Shown here one piece after another: positions 13,638-21,886 of a DNA stretch of 36,249 bases. This DNA comes from Acidobacteriota bacterium (GTDB taxonomy: Bacteria; Acidobacteriota; Vicinamibacteria; Vicinamibacterales; CAVVIG01): positions 1 to 36,249 of the forward strand of contig JACPZW010000019.1 of the NCBI GenBank assembly GCA_016195265.1. The letters are read 5' to 3'. Both the position numbers and the translations under genes were made by a program. Below the pieces are notes generated by a model, which was given only the letters and a program-made list of their open reading frames with translations, searched no databases and was not told the DNA's origin. Position 1 is the first letter of the stretch, and every line of letters starts with the position of its first letter.

Positions 13638-14827
13638 TGGACCGCGCCGGATTTGCGCAGCGCGGCGATTTCGTCCTCGCTCAATCCTGCTTCCGCCAGC
13701 ACTTCGTCCGTGTGCTCGCCGAGCCTCGGCGCGCGGCGTGAGACGTTGGGCAGCGTTCCACTCATCTTGATTGGCGAGCCAAGCGTCTTCAGCGGGCCGA
13801 GCGTGGGATGCTCCACGTCGACGACCATGTCGCGGGCCACGACCTGCGGATCCGCGAACACCTGCGCGTAATTGTTGATGGGCCCGCACGGGATGTCGTT
13901 CGCTTCGAGCAGCGCGAGCCAGTGCGCGCACGGCCGCTGCGACGTGATCGCTTCGATGAGCGCGGCAAGATCGGCGCGATGTTTCACGCGGCTCGCGTTG
14001 TCGGCGAACTCCGCCAGCGACCGCCATTCCGGATGGCCCAGCACGTCGCACAACCGCACGAACAACCGTTCGTTCGCCGCACCGAGCGTGATGTACCCGT
14101 CCTCGCACCGCACGGCCTGGTACGGCGCGTTCATCCGGTGCGCCGACCCGAGCGCGACGGGCACGCCCGCGCCCGAGAAATACTCGGTCGCTTCCCACAC
14201 CGACAGCGCGACGCCCGCGTCGACGAGCGACGTATCGATCTGCTGGCCGACGCCAGTACGATGACGCGCTTCGACCGCGGCGAGAATCCCGACGAGCGCG
14301 AACAGTCCCGCGCCCAGATCCGTGAGCGGAACGCCGGATTTCACCGGTGGACGACCGGGCTCGCCCGTGATCGACATGATACCGGACACGCCCTGCGCGA
14401 TCAGATCGAAGCCGCCCTTCATCCGCTGCGGCCCCGTCTGGCCGTACCCTGAGATCGACGCGTAGATCAGCCGCGGGTTGAGCGCCGAGAGCGTCGCGTA
14501 GTCCAGGCCGAGCGACGCCATCACGCCGGGCCGGTAATTCTCGATTACGATGTCTGCAGTGCGTGCGAGCCGCGTGAAGACGTCGCGGCCCTCGCGCGTC
14601 TTGAGATTCAGCACGACGCTGCGCTTGCCGCGGTTGACGGCGTTGAAGCTCGGGCTGTCGCCACCGACCGCGCCGGGCATCTCGCGCGTCGAGTCGCCCG
14701 ACGGCGGCTCGATCTTGACGACGTCGGCGCCGAGGTCGGCGAGGAGCATGGCGCAGTACGGCCCCGCCATCACCTGGGTGACGTCGAGGACACGAAGACT
14801 CTGGAGGGCGCCGGTTAATTTGGTCAT
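13634..14827 (-). CDS. Type III CoA-transferase (CaiB/BaiF family)
   Basis: The 397-aa protein has the family's N-terminal LRVLDVTQVMAGPYCAMLLADLGA spread over residues 11-34, GYGQTGP (127-133), and catalytic Asp170 in GVPLTDLGAG. The C-terminus (APRLGEHTDEVLAEAGLS) is also typical. Family reaction: moves CoA between carboxylic acids through an aspartyl-CoA anhydride. Formyl-CoA:oxalate CoA-transferase (Frc) belongs here, but the Gly-rich loop of Frc (GGGGQ) is not visible, so oxalate activation is not supported directly. It is divergent from an enoyl-CoA hydratase-like gene, which suggests joint breakdown of an acid through its CoA ester. The TAG stop lies in the repeat block at 13461-13637. 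Confidence 0.92.
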   Translation of the reverse strand: MTKLTGALQSLRVLDVTQVMAGPYCAMLLADLGADVVKIEPPSGDSTREMPGAVGGDSPSFNAVNRGKRSVVLNLKTREGRDVFTRLARTADIVIENYRPGVMASLGLDYATLSALNPRLIYASISGYGQTGPQRMKGGFDLIAQGVSGIMSITGEPGRPPVKSGVPLTDLGAGLFALVGILAAVEARHRTGVGQQIDTSLVDAGVALSVWEATEYFSGAGVPVALGSAHRMNAPYQAVRCEDGYITLGAANERLFVRLCDVLGHPEWRSLAEFADNASRVKHRADLAALIEAITSQRPCAHWLALLEANDIPCGPINNYAQVFADPQVVARDMVVDVEHPTLGPLKTLGSPIKMSGTLPNVSRRAPRLGEHTDEVLAEAGLSEDEIAALRKSGAVQ

Positions 14828-14903
14828 CGAGTCATCTGGTTATCGAGTCATGTGGGGAGCGCCACATCTCCCAATCAATGACCAGATTACCAGATGACTC
14901 GAT
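14826..14903. repeat. Inverted repeat between divergent CoA genes
   Basis: ATCGAGTCATCTGGT (14826-14840) and its perfect complement ACCAGATGACTCGAT (14889-14903) flank a further hairpin ATGTGG-GGAGCG-CCACAT (14850-14867). The left arm contains the ATG of the CoA-transferase. The same GAGTCA and TGGTTATCGAG words recur in it, so it is probably another dispersed palindromic repeat, though a regulatory role for the divergent pair cannot be excluded. Confidence 0.7.
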
Positions 14904-14926
14904 AACCAAATTCGGGAGAGAGACCG

Positions 14927-15709
14927 TTGACTACCCACACCATCTTCGACATCGCCGGCCCCATCGCGACGCTCACGTTCAACCGGCCCGAGGCCCGTAA
15001 CGCGATGACGTGGACGATGTACGAAGCGCTCGCCACGGCCTGCGATCGCGTGGACGAGGACGCCACGATTCGCGTGCTGGTCTTGAAGGGCGCGGGCGGC
15101 AAGGCGTTCGTCTCGGGCACGGACATCTCGCAGTTCCAGAGCTTCCGCGATCGCGAGGACGGCATCAAGTACGAGGAGCGCCTCGATCAGGTGCTGGACC
15201 GGCTGGAGCGGGTGACGAAACCGACGATCGCGCAGGTGCAGGGCGTCGCGGCCGGCGGCGGCTGCGCGATCGCGCTGACGTGCGACCTGCGCGTCGCAAC
15301 GCCGGAGTCCACGTTCGGGATGCCCATCGCGCGGACGCTCGGCAACTGCCTGTCGGCCAACAGCTACGGCCGGCTGCTCGACCTGATGGGCCCGGGCCGC
15401 GTGAAGGATCTGTTGTTCACCGGCCGGTTCGTCGACGCGGCCGAAGCCCAGACGTTCGGCATCGTCACGCGCATCGCGGCCGCTGACGAGATCGATCGCG
15501 TCGCGCACGGCCTGGCGACCACGATTGCCACGAACGCGCCGTTGACGCTGCGCGCGACGAAGGAGCTGATTCGCCGTCTGCAGGCGAAGCGCCGCCTGTG
15601 GCCAGGCGAGGACGCCGACGTCGTCGAGATGTGCTACACGAGCGAGGATTTTCGCGAGGGGGTTGCGGCCTTCATGGAGAAGCGCCGGCCGCAATGGAAA
15701 GGCCGGTGA
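14927..15709 (+). CDS. Enoyl-CoA hydratase/isomerase family protein
   Basis: The 260-aa crotonase-fold protein has LTFNRPEARNAMT, the oxyanion-hole parts KAFVSGTDISQF and QGVAAGGGCAIAL, and the family C-terminus. Where the two catalytic glutamates of hydratases lie, it reads FGMPIARTLGNCLSANSYGRL, with no Glu at the first position (usual PEIKLG) and none clearly at the second. It may therefore be an isomerase, decarboxylase or thioesterase-like crotonase. The start is TTG 14927, with GGGAGAGAG just upstream. Its last 38 bases overlap the convergent gene at 15672. The divergent partner is a type III CoA-transferase. Confidence 0.88.
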   Translation: MTTHTIFDIAGPIATLTFNRPEARNAMTWTMYEALATACDRVDEDATIRVLVLKGAGGKAFVSGTDISQFQSFRDREDGIKYEERLDQVLDRLERVTKPTIAQVQGVAAGGGCAIALTCDLRVATPESTFGMPIARTLGNCLSANSYGRLLDLMGPGRVKDLLFTGRFVDAAEAQTFGIVTRIAAADEIDRVAHGLATTIATNAPLTLRATKELIRRLQAKRRLWPGEDADVVEMCYTSEDFREGVAAFMEKRRPQWKGR

Positions 15710-17105
15710 ATAGGCGTGGGCGAAACGTCTCCGCCGCTCCCCTCGCAGCGAAGTCCAGCTTTCGATCGCCGACGTGTCCCGTTACGCGGTACTCGCCGCC
15801 GAGCTGCAGGAAATCGAGGGCGGGGCCGGCCGGCCGCGGGGGCGCGGTCATCCCCATCCTCGTCCTGACGGATCGCTCGGAGGTGAAGCGGAGATTAATA
15901 TCCGTGGTCTGACTGCGCGCGTGGATGAAGAATCCGGCCGGCGCAGACGCCGCGTCGCTCGTCTCCTGAATCGTCACGTTTGTCGAGAAGCCGATCGGGC
16001 CCTTCGAGCTCAGCACGCCGAGAAAGCCCGGCATGCGGTCGGGATCGGCGACGTCGGCCGGCGGAAACACGCGGCCGTAGACGATCGACAGATCGTCGTG
16101 CGCGACTTGTCCCCACTGCCAGCGCACGCCCTTCCAGAATCCCCAGTTGTGATCGTGATAGCCGGCCGCGCGATCGAACGCGATCTGGTCGCGGCCGACC
16201 GTCAGCGCACCAGTCGCCACGCCTGAAAGAACAGGCGCCGTGTAGCCCGTCAGCCAGCCGCGCGCGCCGCGAATCGTCGCGGGAGGCAATGACTGCCCGG
16301 GCGAGGCCTCGAGCGTGAACCGGCCGGACGCGCCGGGCAGCGCGAGATCGATCTGGTAACGCAGTCCCGACAGTGTCACGCGATTGCCGGCGATCTCGAG
16401 TTCGGGCGCCGTCGCGAGCAGTTGCTCCGCATCGACCTCGCCGCCGGCCGAGTAGCTCGTCGTCTGGCCGTCGCGCTCGAGCTGCAGTCGGACGCCCGCG
16501 ACTCGTCGTCCAGGTGTGGAAGCCGCGGGTCCGACGAGAAAGGTGAGATAGAACCGCAGCCGGCCATCAGGCGTCCGACCGTTGAAGTACAGCCACTCGG
16601 CCCACGACGAGGAAAACTCAGGAGTGTTGGGGATCGGATGAAATCGATCCATCAGGCGCAGCGTGTCGCCGGGCGCTGGATGCGCCCACGCGCGGTCGGC
16701 GTCAGTGTCGTTCCAGTCGACGGCGCCGGCGACCTCGGGATCGCCGATCGCCTGCTGCAGGCTGGGGATACCTGCTCGCACCGACACCGCCATCGTCACA
16801 TCGTCTTTAATCAGGTAGAGCGCGGCGGTTTTCGATGGTGAGACGGCCGTCGCGCGGCGAGCGATGTCCGGCGAGCCGAGCACGCTGCTCATGACGAATC
16901 GCGCGCTCTCGAGCGATCCGAAGCGCCCGCCAATGACGACGTCGCCGCCGCCAGCGAGGGCGGGCGAGTGGGCCTGCTCGAGAATCACCTGACCGACGCC
17001 GAGCAGCGCCGCCATGATGGCGATGCCGAAGCCGAAGCCGCACGCCAGCACGGTGGTGCGGATCGGCCGCGTCGCGAGCGAGCGGAGCGCAAGCCGGAAG
17101 ATCAT
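15672..17105 (-). CDS. Membrane-anchored AttH/CrtC-like lipocalin-domain protein of an ABC export operon
   Basis: The 477-aa protein begins like an FtsX/MacB permease ([19 protein letters not shown], one membrane helix about 17-42, then a periplasmic part to about 155), but lacks the C-terminal membrane helices. From about residue 160 it matches the hydroxyneurosporene-synthase/AttH two-lipocalin fold: SSSWAEWLYFNGRT, YHDHNWGFWKGVRWQWGQ, GGEYRVTGHVGD. AttH-type proteins are known next to FtsX-like transporters. Here the anchor and lipocalin domain are fused, suggesting a periplasmic lipophile carrier held at the transporter. ATG 17105 overlaps the ATPase stop (ATGA). The C-terminus runs 38 bases into the convergent crotonase gene. 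Confidence 0.82.
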   Translation of the reverse strand: MIFRLALRSLATRPIRTTVLACGFGFGIAIMAALLGVGQVILEQAHSPALAGGGDVVIGGRFGSLESARFVMSSVLGSPDIARRATAVSPSKTAALYLIKDDVTMAVSVRAGIPSLQQAIGDPEVAGAVDWNDTDADRAWAHPAPGDTLRLMDRFHPIPNTPEFSSSWAEWLYFNGRTPDGRLRFYLTFLVGPAASTPGRRVAGVRLQLERDGQTTSYSAGGEVDAEQLLATAPELEIAGNRVTLSGLRYQIDLALPGASGRFTLEASPGQSLPPATIRGARGWLTGYTAPVLSGVATGALTVGRDQIAFDRAAGYHDHNWGFWKGVRWQWGQVAHDDLSIVYGRVFPPADVADPDRMPGFLGVLSSKGPIGFSTNVTIQETSDAASAPAGFFIHARSQTTDINLRFTSERSVRTRMGMTAPPRPAGPALDFLQLGGEYRVTGHVGDRKLDFAARGAAETFRPRLFTGLSIAAGASP

Positions 17106-17794
17106 TGTTTACCGGCCTCGACGATCCGTCCGCTCTTCATGGCGAGTCGGCGTCCCGCGCGCGCGGCGACGGTGGCGTTGTGCGTCACGACGACGATCGC
17201 CGTGCCGTCGGCGTGGACGCGATCGAAGAGATCCGCGATCTGATCGCCGGTCACTTCGTCGAGCTCGCCGGTCGGCTCGTCGGCGAGCAGGAGCGCGGGC
17301 CGGTTGGCCAGCGCGCGGGCGATCGCGACGCGCTGCATCTCGCCGCCGGACAACTGCGACGGCCGATGATCGATCCGGTCCGCGAGGCCGACGTACTCGA
17401 GCAGCTCGCGCGTCCGGTTCCGGCGCTCGCTCCTCGGCACGCCGGCTTCGGCCTGCGGCAGCTCGACGTTCTCCCACGCGGTCAGCATCGGCAGGAGAAA
17501 GAAACGCTGGAAGACGAAGCCGATCCGCGTCAAACGGATGCGGCTGCGCTCGGTCTCGTTCAGGCGCGCGACGTCGCGTCCTTCGAACGTCAGCGATCCG
17601 CTGGTCGGCTGATCGACGCAACCGAGCAGGTGCAGCAGCGTGGACTTCCCGCAGCCCGACGGCCCCGTGATCGCGACGTACTCAGCCGCCTCGATGCGGA
17701 TCGAGGCGTGGTTGAGCGCGGTCACCGCGCCGGCGGTCATCGGAAACTGGCGCGTCAGGTCGCGCCCTTCGATCAGCGGAGCGGCGTTCGTCAC
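17102..17794 (-). CDS. ABC transporter ATPase, LolD/MacB type
   Basis: The 230-aa ATPase has Walker [11 protein letters not shown]-loop [10 protein letters not shown], signature [15 protein letters not shown], Walker [13 protein letters not shown] and switch His VVVTHN, in the order and spacing of the LolD/FtsE/MacB branch that drives FtsX-type permeases. The start is GTG 17794, overlapping the permease stop; its own stop overlaps the AttH-like start. It energises the two permeases upstream in the same operon, probably moving a lipid-like or lipophilic compound or a signal across the periplasm rather than importing a nutrient. Confidence 0.94.
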   Translation of the reverse strand: MTNAAPLIEGRDLTRQFPMTAGAVTALNHASIRIEAAEYVAITGPSGCGKSTLLHLLGCVDQPTSGSLTFEGRDVARLNETERSRIRLTRIGFVFQRFFLLPMLTAWENVELPQAEAGVPRSERRNRTRELLEYVGLADRIDHRPSQLSGGEMQRVAIARALANRPALLLADEPTGELDEVTGDQIADLFDRVHADGTAIVVVTHNATVAARAGRRLAMKSGRIVEAGKQ

Positions 17795-19008
17795 GAGACG
17801 ATCTCATTGCGCAGCGTCGCCGCGATCGGCAGCCGCGCCGCGAGCCAGATGGGGTAGATCGCCGCGAGTATTCCGGTGCCGGCCATCAGCGCGGCGTGCA
17901 GCGCGACGGTGCGTGGCTCGAAGACGAAAAAATGAATGCGTTCCGGCACTCCCGGCATGTGGCGGAGGATGCGGTCGAGCCAGATGGCGAGCAATCCGCC
18001 GATCGGCAGCGCCGCGAGGCCGCCAATGCCGACGAGCAGCGCGGACTCGCACAGCAGGTTCGCCGCGATGCGCCGGCGCGAAAACCCCAGCGCGCGCAGC
18101 GCGGCCACTTCCCCCAGCCGCTGATTCGTGGAGATGGTGAGCAGCGTCGCCACCAGCAGGAACGCGAACGCCAGCGTCAGGGCCGACAGCACGGTCGAGA
18201 TCTGGCGGAAGTACGTGAACGCGTGATCGTTGAACTGTTGCATCACCTGGTCGGTCGACATCACGCGCATCCCCGGCCGCAGCTGGGCGATTGCCGCCGC
18301 GTTCTCGGCGGAGCTGACGCCGGGACGCGACGCCACGAGCACCATTTCCGCCTCGTCGCGCCCCGCGCCGCCGTGCACGGCGTCGAATCCCTGAATCGTC
18401 GTCGTCACCGCGTACTCGTCGGCCGATTCGAATCGCGACGTTCCGATGCCCGCGACGCGGTAGGTGACGGGCGGCAGCGCGGAGGCCGACCCGGGCACGC
18501 TCACGCGCAGCCGCAGCGTCGAGCCCGGCGCGAGATGGAACGCCTCGGCAAGATTGGCGTTCACGATGATGGACGGACGATCTCCGGGCGATGGAGCGTC
18601 GGTGAGCGACGTGCCCTCGAGGAGATCCCACGCGCTGCCGACGGCACTGGCCGTCGTGCCGACGAACGCGACGCTGACCGCGTCGCGCTCCCGCCCGGCG
18701 ATTGACGCCATGGCGCTGTCGGTGCGGATGATCGCGACCTGCTGTATGCCCGGCAGCCGCCGGATGGCGTCGGCCAAGGTTGTCGCGCCGGCGAACGGCG
18801 GCCGGTGCATCTGCGAGCCCTGGCTGGACACCACGCGGATGTCGAAGCCGGCGGCGTCGAGCAGATCGCGAAACGACACCAGCATGCCGCGCGAGAGCAG
18901 CAGCATGTTGAAGAGCAGCGCGCCGATGACGGCGACGCCGGTGATGGCCAGCACGGCGCGGGCGGGATTGCTGACGACGGTCCGCCACGCGAGTCCCCAT
19001 GCGCTCAC
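17791..19008 (-). CDS. FtsX/MacB-type ABC permease
   Basis: The 405-aa permease has an N-terminal membrane helix (VLAITGVAVIGALLFNMLLL), a long periplasmic MacB-like domain (about 45-270), and three C-terminal helices (FAFLLVATLLTIST, GIGGLAALPIGGLLAI, LMAGTGILAAIYPIWLAA). LGEVAALRALGFSRRRI is the coupling region that contacts the ATPase. GTG 19008 overlaps the stop of the upstream permease (GTGA); reading further upstream gives unrelated Arg-rich sequence, so this start is firm. Confidence 0.9.
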   Translation of the reverse strand: MSAWGLAWRTVVSNPARAVLAITGVAVIGALLFNMLLLSRGMLVSFRDLLDAAGFDIRVVSSQGSQMHRPPFAGATTLADAIRRLPGIQQVAIIRTDSAMASIAGRERDAVSVAFVGTTASAVGSAWDLLEGTSLTDAPSPGDRPSIIVNANLAEAFHLAPGSTLRLRVSVPGSASALPPVTYRVAGIGTSRFESADEYAVTTTIQGFDAVHGGAGRDEAEMVLVASRPGVSSAENAAAIAQLRPGMRVMSTDQVMQQFNDHAFTYFRQISTVLSALTLAFAFLLVATLLTISTNQRLGEVAALRALGFSRRRIAANLLCESALLVGIGGLAALPIGGLLAIWLDRILRHMPGVPERIHFFVFEPRTVALHAALMAGTGILAAIYPIWLAARLPIAATLRNEIVS

Positions 19009-19871
19009 CGGCGCACCATCGCGACGACGTCGCGGCGCAGGAGCGTCCAGGATCCGACGAGGCCCGCGACGATGCCGAGCGGCACGGCGAGCGCGACCGA
19101 TTCGAGCGCGATGCGCGTCGTCACGCGGACGAAGACGAGCGCGGTGTCGTAGCGCCACTGGAAGAAGCGGTTGACGGCGCCCTGCGTGGCGAGGGCGAAC
19201 AGCACGCCGAAGATCGCGCCGCCGGCGGCGATCAACAGGCCCTCGACGAGGACCTCGAGCAGGATCGATCGCTGCGAGATGCCGATCAGCCGTACGATCC
19301 CGACCGTCTCGCGTCTCTCTTCCGCGCGCATGACCATGAGAGCGAGGAGGAACGCCGTGCTGCCGACCACGGTGACGACGGCGATCGCGAAGTGGAAACG
19401 GTCGAGCACGGCAAAAGGATCGGATCCGTCCCCGGTGCGGGCCGTGGGCCTCGCGAAGATCCCCGGCGCGCGCGCCATTACCGCGGCGCCGAACGCCCGC
19501 GCATCGTCGGGATGCGCGAGGCGCACATTGATGCCGTCCACCGCGTCCGCCGAATCGGCGTCGGGCTGGGCGGCGGTGACGTCCACGAGATCCGGCAGGT
19601 GCATCCGCGCTTCAATGCGCCGCGCCGTGAACTTCATGGGATCCGGCGTCGGCTCGTACGTACCGGCCACGCGGAACTGCCTGCCGCCCTTGCCTTCGGC
19701 ATCGAGCGCGAAGGTGACCGTGTCGCCCACGTGGAGACGGGCGGACTCGGCCAGCTGCCTGGAGACGAGAACGGCGGGGAGAGCATCCGGCGCCGCAGCG
19801 GTGGCTGCAAATGATGCGGCGACGCCGGCGGCGCTGAGGAGGATGAAGAGGATGAGGCGCAATCGGGTCAT
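19005..19871 (-). CDS. FtsX-type ABC permease, short form
   Basis: The 288-aa protein is the first gene of the export operon. It has an N-terminal signal-like helix (RLILFILLSAAGVAASFAATA), a shortened periplasmic domain with the LVSRQLAESARLHVGDTVTF element typical of MacB_PCD domains, and three C-terminal helices with ETVGIVRLIGISQRSI as the ATPase-contact region. Most relatives have about 400 residues; here part of the first periplasmic subdomain seems missing. ATG 19871 has no obvious Shine-Dalgarno. Partner of the permease at 17791-19008 in a likely heterodimer. Confidence 0.87.
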   Translation of the reverse strand: MTRLRLILFILLSAAGVAASFAATAAAPDALPAVLVSRQLAESARLHVGDTVTFALDAEGKGGRQFRVAGTYEPTPDPMKFTARRIEARMHLPDLVDVTAAQPDADSADAVDGINVRLAHPDDARAFGAAVMARAPGIFARPTARTGDGSDPFAVLDRFHFAIAVVTVVGSTAFLLALMVMRAEERRETVGIVRLIGISQRSILLEVLVEGLLIAAGGAIFGVLFALATQGAVNRFFQWRYDTALVFVRVTTRIALESVALAVPLGIVAGLVGSWTLLRRDVVAMVRR

Positions 19872-19909
19872 GGAGCCGTGGATGGCACGTAGGCGTCAGG
19901 GACGTGGCG

Positions 19910-19925
19910 TCCGGCGTCAGCCGGA
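19910..19925. repeat. Single REP-like hairpin
   Basis: TCCGGC-GTCA-GCCGGA, the same kind of hairpin as the pair inserted in the Cdc48 gene (4869-4927), lies upstream of the export operon. GTAG is not immediately adjacent, though GTAGGCGTC occurs about 20 bases to the left. Confidence 0.55.
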
Positions 19926-19973
19926 GCGGTCAGGGGGCATTGTAATCCAGAGCGACACTCGCGCGAATCGGCT

Positions 19974-20030
19974 TATATGGTCATAAAGTTAGACTAGACA
20001 TAATATATGGTCGTATCGTAGGATCGGCGC
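19974..20030 (+). promoter_or_regulatory. AT-rich promoter/operator of the Phd-VapC pair
   Basis: In a GC-rich window this stretch is strikingly AT-rich. It holds two direct repeats TATATGGTC at 19974-19982 and 20004-20012, exactly 30 bases apart (about three helical turns), a TAATAT -10-like word near 20001, and AGGA at 20020-20023 before ATG 20031. Such repeats are where antitoxins of this type usually autoregulate. Confidence 0.55.
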
Positions 20031-20249
20031 ATGAAGAGGATCGGTGCGGCGGAATTCAAGACGCGCTGCCTGACGCTGCTCGACGAGGTCGGCCCCGAAG
20101 GGCTCATCATCACGAAGCACGGCAAGCCGGTGGCGAAGCTGATGCCGATGGCCAGCGAGCCGGCGGCGCTCGTCGGCAGCCTCAAGGGCCGGATCCGCGT
20201 GAAAGGCCGCATCCTCTCGACGGGAGTTGTCTGGCGTGCTGGTGCTTGA
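20031..20249 (+). CDS. Phd/YefM-type antitoxin
   Basis: The 72-aa antitoxin has the Phd/YefM DNA-binding N-terminus (AAEFKTRCLTLLDEV, GLIITKHGKPVAKLMPM) and the toxin-wrapping tail VGSLKGRIRVKGRILSTGVVW. It would neutralise the PIN toxin encoded next and repress the shared promoter at 19974-20012. AGGA lies 7 bases before the ATG. The toxin gene overlaps its end. Confidence 0.92.
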   Translation: MKRIGAAEFKTRCLTLLDEVGPEGLIITKHGKPVAKLMPMASEPAALVGSLKGRIRVKGRILSTGVVWRAGA

Positions 20250-20598
20250 TACGCACGTCCTGCTGCACGCGCTGGCGGGCGACCTGACGCCGAGGGAGCA
20301 GACCGTGCTGTCGCGGGACGTCTGGAGCATCTCGGCCATTTCCCTGTGGGAAGTCGCGAAGCTCAGACAGCTGGGCCGCATCGAGATCGATCTCGATGAA
20401 GCGGACGTCGTGCGTGCGCTGGCGCGCATTCACACCTGGCCGCTGACGCTCGAGATCTGCCGCGCGTCGACACGGCTCGACTTTCAGGGTGACCCGGCCG
20501 ATGAGCTGATTGCCGCGACCAGCCTCGTCCACGGCGCCGCGCTGGCGACGCGCGACAAACAGATCCGACGCTCCCGTAGCCTGACGTTCGCCTGGTAA
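20236..20598 (+). CDS. vapC: VapC-type PIN-domain toxin
   Basis: The 120-aa PIN-domain RNase has the acidic residues that bind Mg/Mn: Asp5 (VLVLDTHVLL), Glu in SISAISLWEVAKL, and the two Asp of DPADELIAAT and LATRDKQI. I chose GTG 20236, 9 bases after GGGAG (20222-20226); TTG 20227 would add three residues and stands directly against the GGGAG. It overlaps the antitoxin gene, typical of co-translated pairs. Confidence 0.92.
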   Translation: MLVLDTHVLLHALAGDLTPREQTVLSRDVWSISAISLWEVAKLRQLGRIEIDLDEADVVRALARIHTWPLTLEICRASTRLDFQGDPADELIAATSLVHGAALATRDKQIRRSRSLTFAW

Positions 20599-20609
20599 CG
20601 CCGCTGTCC

Positions 20610-21863
20610 CTATTCGAACGCCCTCTCCGGGTGCATCGTCGGCGCGAGCACCGCGCCAATCAGCAGAAACGCCAGCGACCCGACGAACGGCAGCTGCCAG
20701 TTGCCGCTGCGGTCGATGATGTAGCCGAACGCGATCGGCGAGAGGATGGCCGCGAGCGCGGAGCCGGTGTTCATCATGCCCGCCGCGGTTCCTGAAAACT
20801 TCCCGGCGATGTCCATCGGGATCGACCACATCGGACCGATGACGATCTCGGCGAAGAAGAACGCGGCGCCGAGCGAAACGATAATCAACACGAGATCGTG
20901 CGTGAGGAACACTGGCACGAGACAGACGAACGATCCGAGGAAGCCGAACATCACGACGTTGCGCCGCGCCTTCTGCAGATCGCCGGTCGACTGCAGGATG
21001 CGGTCGCTGATCTCGCCGCCGAGGTAATCGCCGACGACGCCGGCGAAAAACACCGCCGACGTGAACAGCGCCGACTTCCTCAAGTCGTACTGGTATTCGT
21101 GCAGGAAGTACGACGGCAGCCACGTCAGGTAGAGCCAGAGCGTCCAGCCGTAGCAGAAGTACACGATCGTGACCGGCGCCATGCGCTTCGTCAGCGCGCC
21201 CCACGGCACCCGCGACCTGACGATCTTGGCGGGCGCTCCGTGATTCGGGAGCATGTCCAGTTCCGCCGGCGTGATCGCCGGGTGATCCGCGGGGGTGTCG
21301 CGGAAGTACCAGACCCAGATCAGCACCCAGACGAGACTGCTGCAGCCGAGCGCCACGAATGAGCCGCGCCATTCGACGACAAGAATCAGCCACGCGACGA
21401 TGGGCGGCGTGACGGCGTTGCCGAGCCGTGCGAATGCGTGCGTGAGGCCCTGCGCGAAGCCACGACGGCCGACCGCCGTCCAGCTCTGCATCGCGCGCGT
21501 CGCCACGGGAAACGTCGCGCCCTCGCCGATGCCCACCAGCAGGCGGCAGACAAAAAGCGTCGTCAGGCCGCCGGCAAAGCCGGTGAGGATCGTCGCGGAG
21601 GCCCAGATCAGCCCGCACAGGAACAGCGTGCGGCGCGGGCCGAAGCGGTCGCCGATCCAGCCCCCGAAGATCTGGAAGAGCAGGTACGGGTAGCCGAACG
21701 CCGACTGCAGGACGCCGAGCTGCGTGTTCGAGAGCCCGAGCTCGCGCTTGATGGAGTCCGCCGCGGTCGAAATGTTGACGCGGTCGACGTACGTGATCAG
21801 GTACATCACGCACAACAGACCGAGGACAACCGTCGTGGGTTTCGGCCGCTTGAGTGCAGGCAT
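20610..21863 (-). CDS. ACS-family MFS transporter (organic anion/sugar acid type)
   Basis: The 417-aa transporter has 12 helices with the anion:cation symporter family marks: YVDRVNISTAA in helix 1, GGWIGDRFGPRR between helices 2 and 3, and CRLLVGIGEGATFPVATRAMQSW in helix 4. Relatives import hexuronates, galactonate, tartrate or similar carboxylates by H+ symport. It stands alone, convergent with the PIN toxin gene and divergent from an aldo/keto reductase with 23 bases between starts. The substrate cannot be read. Confidence 0.9.
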   Translation of the reverse strand: MPALKRPKPTTVVLGLLCVMYLITYVDRVNISTAADSIKRELGLSNTQLGVLQSAFGYPYLLFQIFGGWIGDRFGPRRTLFLCGLIWASATILTGFAGGLTTLFVCRLLVGIGEGATFPVATRAMQSWTAVGRRGFAQGLTHAFARLGNAVTPPIVAWLILVVEWRGSFVALGCSSLVWVLIWVWYFRDTPADHPAITPAELDMLPNHGAPAKIVRSRVPWGALTKRMAPVTIVYFCYGWTLWLYLTWLPSYFLHEYQYDLRKSALFTSAVFFAGVVGDYLGGEISDRILQSTGDLQKARRNVVMFGFLGSFVCLVPVFLTHDLVLIIVSLGAAFFFAEIVIGPMWSIPMDIAGKFSGTAAGMMNTGSALAAILSPIAFGYIIDRSGNWQLPFVGSLAFLLIGAVLAPTMHPERAFE

Positions 21864-21886
21864 CCGAGAGGTTATAGACTACATCA

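Noticed and set aside
13634..14827. Formyl-CoA:oxalate CoA-transferase (Frc)
   Set aside because: Tempting next to oxalate genes, but the Frc glycine-rich loop is not visible, the protein is shorter, and no oxalyl-CoA decarboxylase is present; kept as generic type III CoA-transferase.
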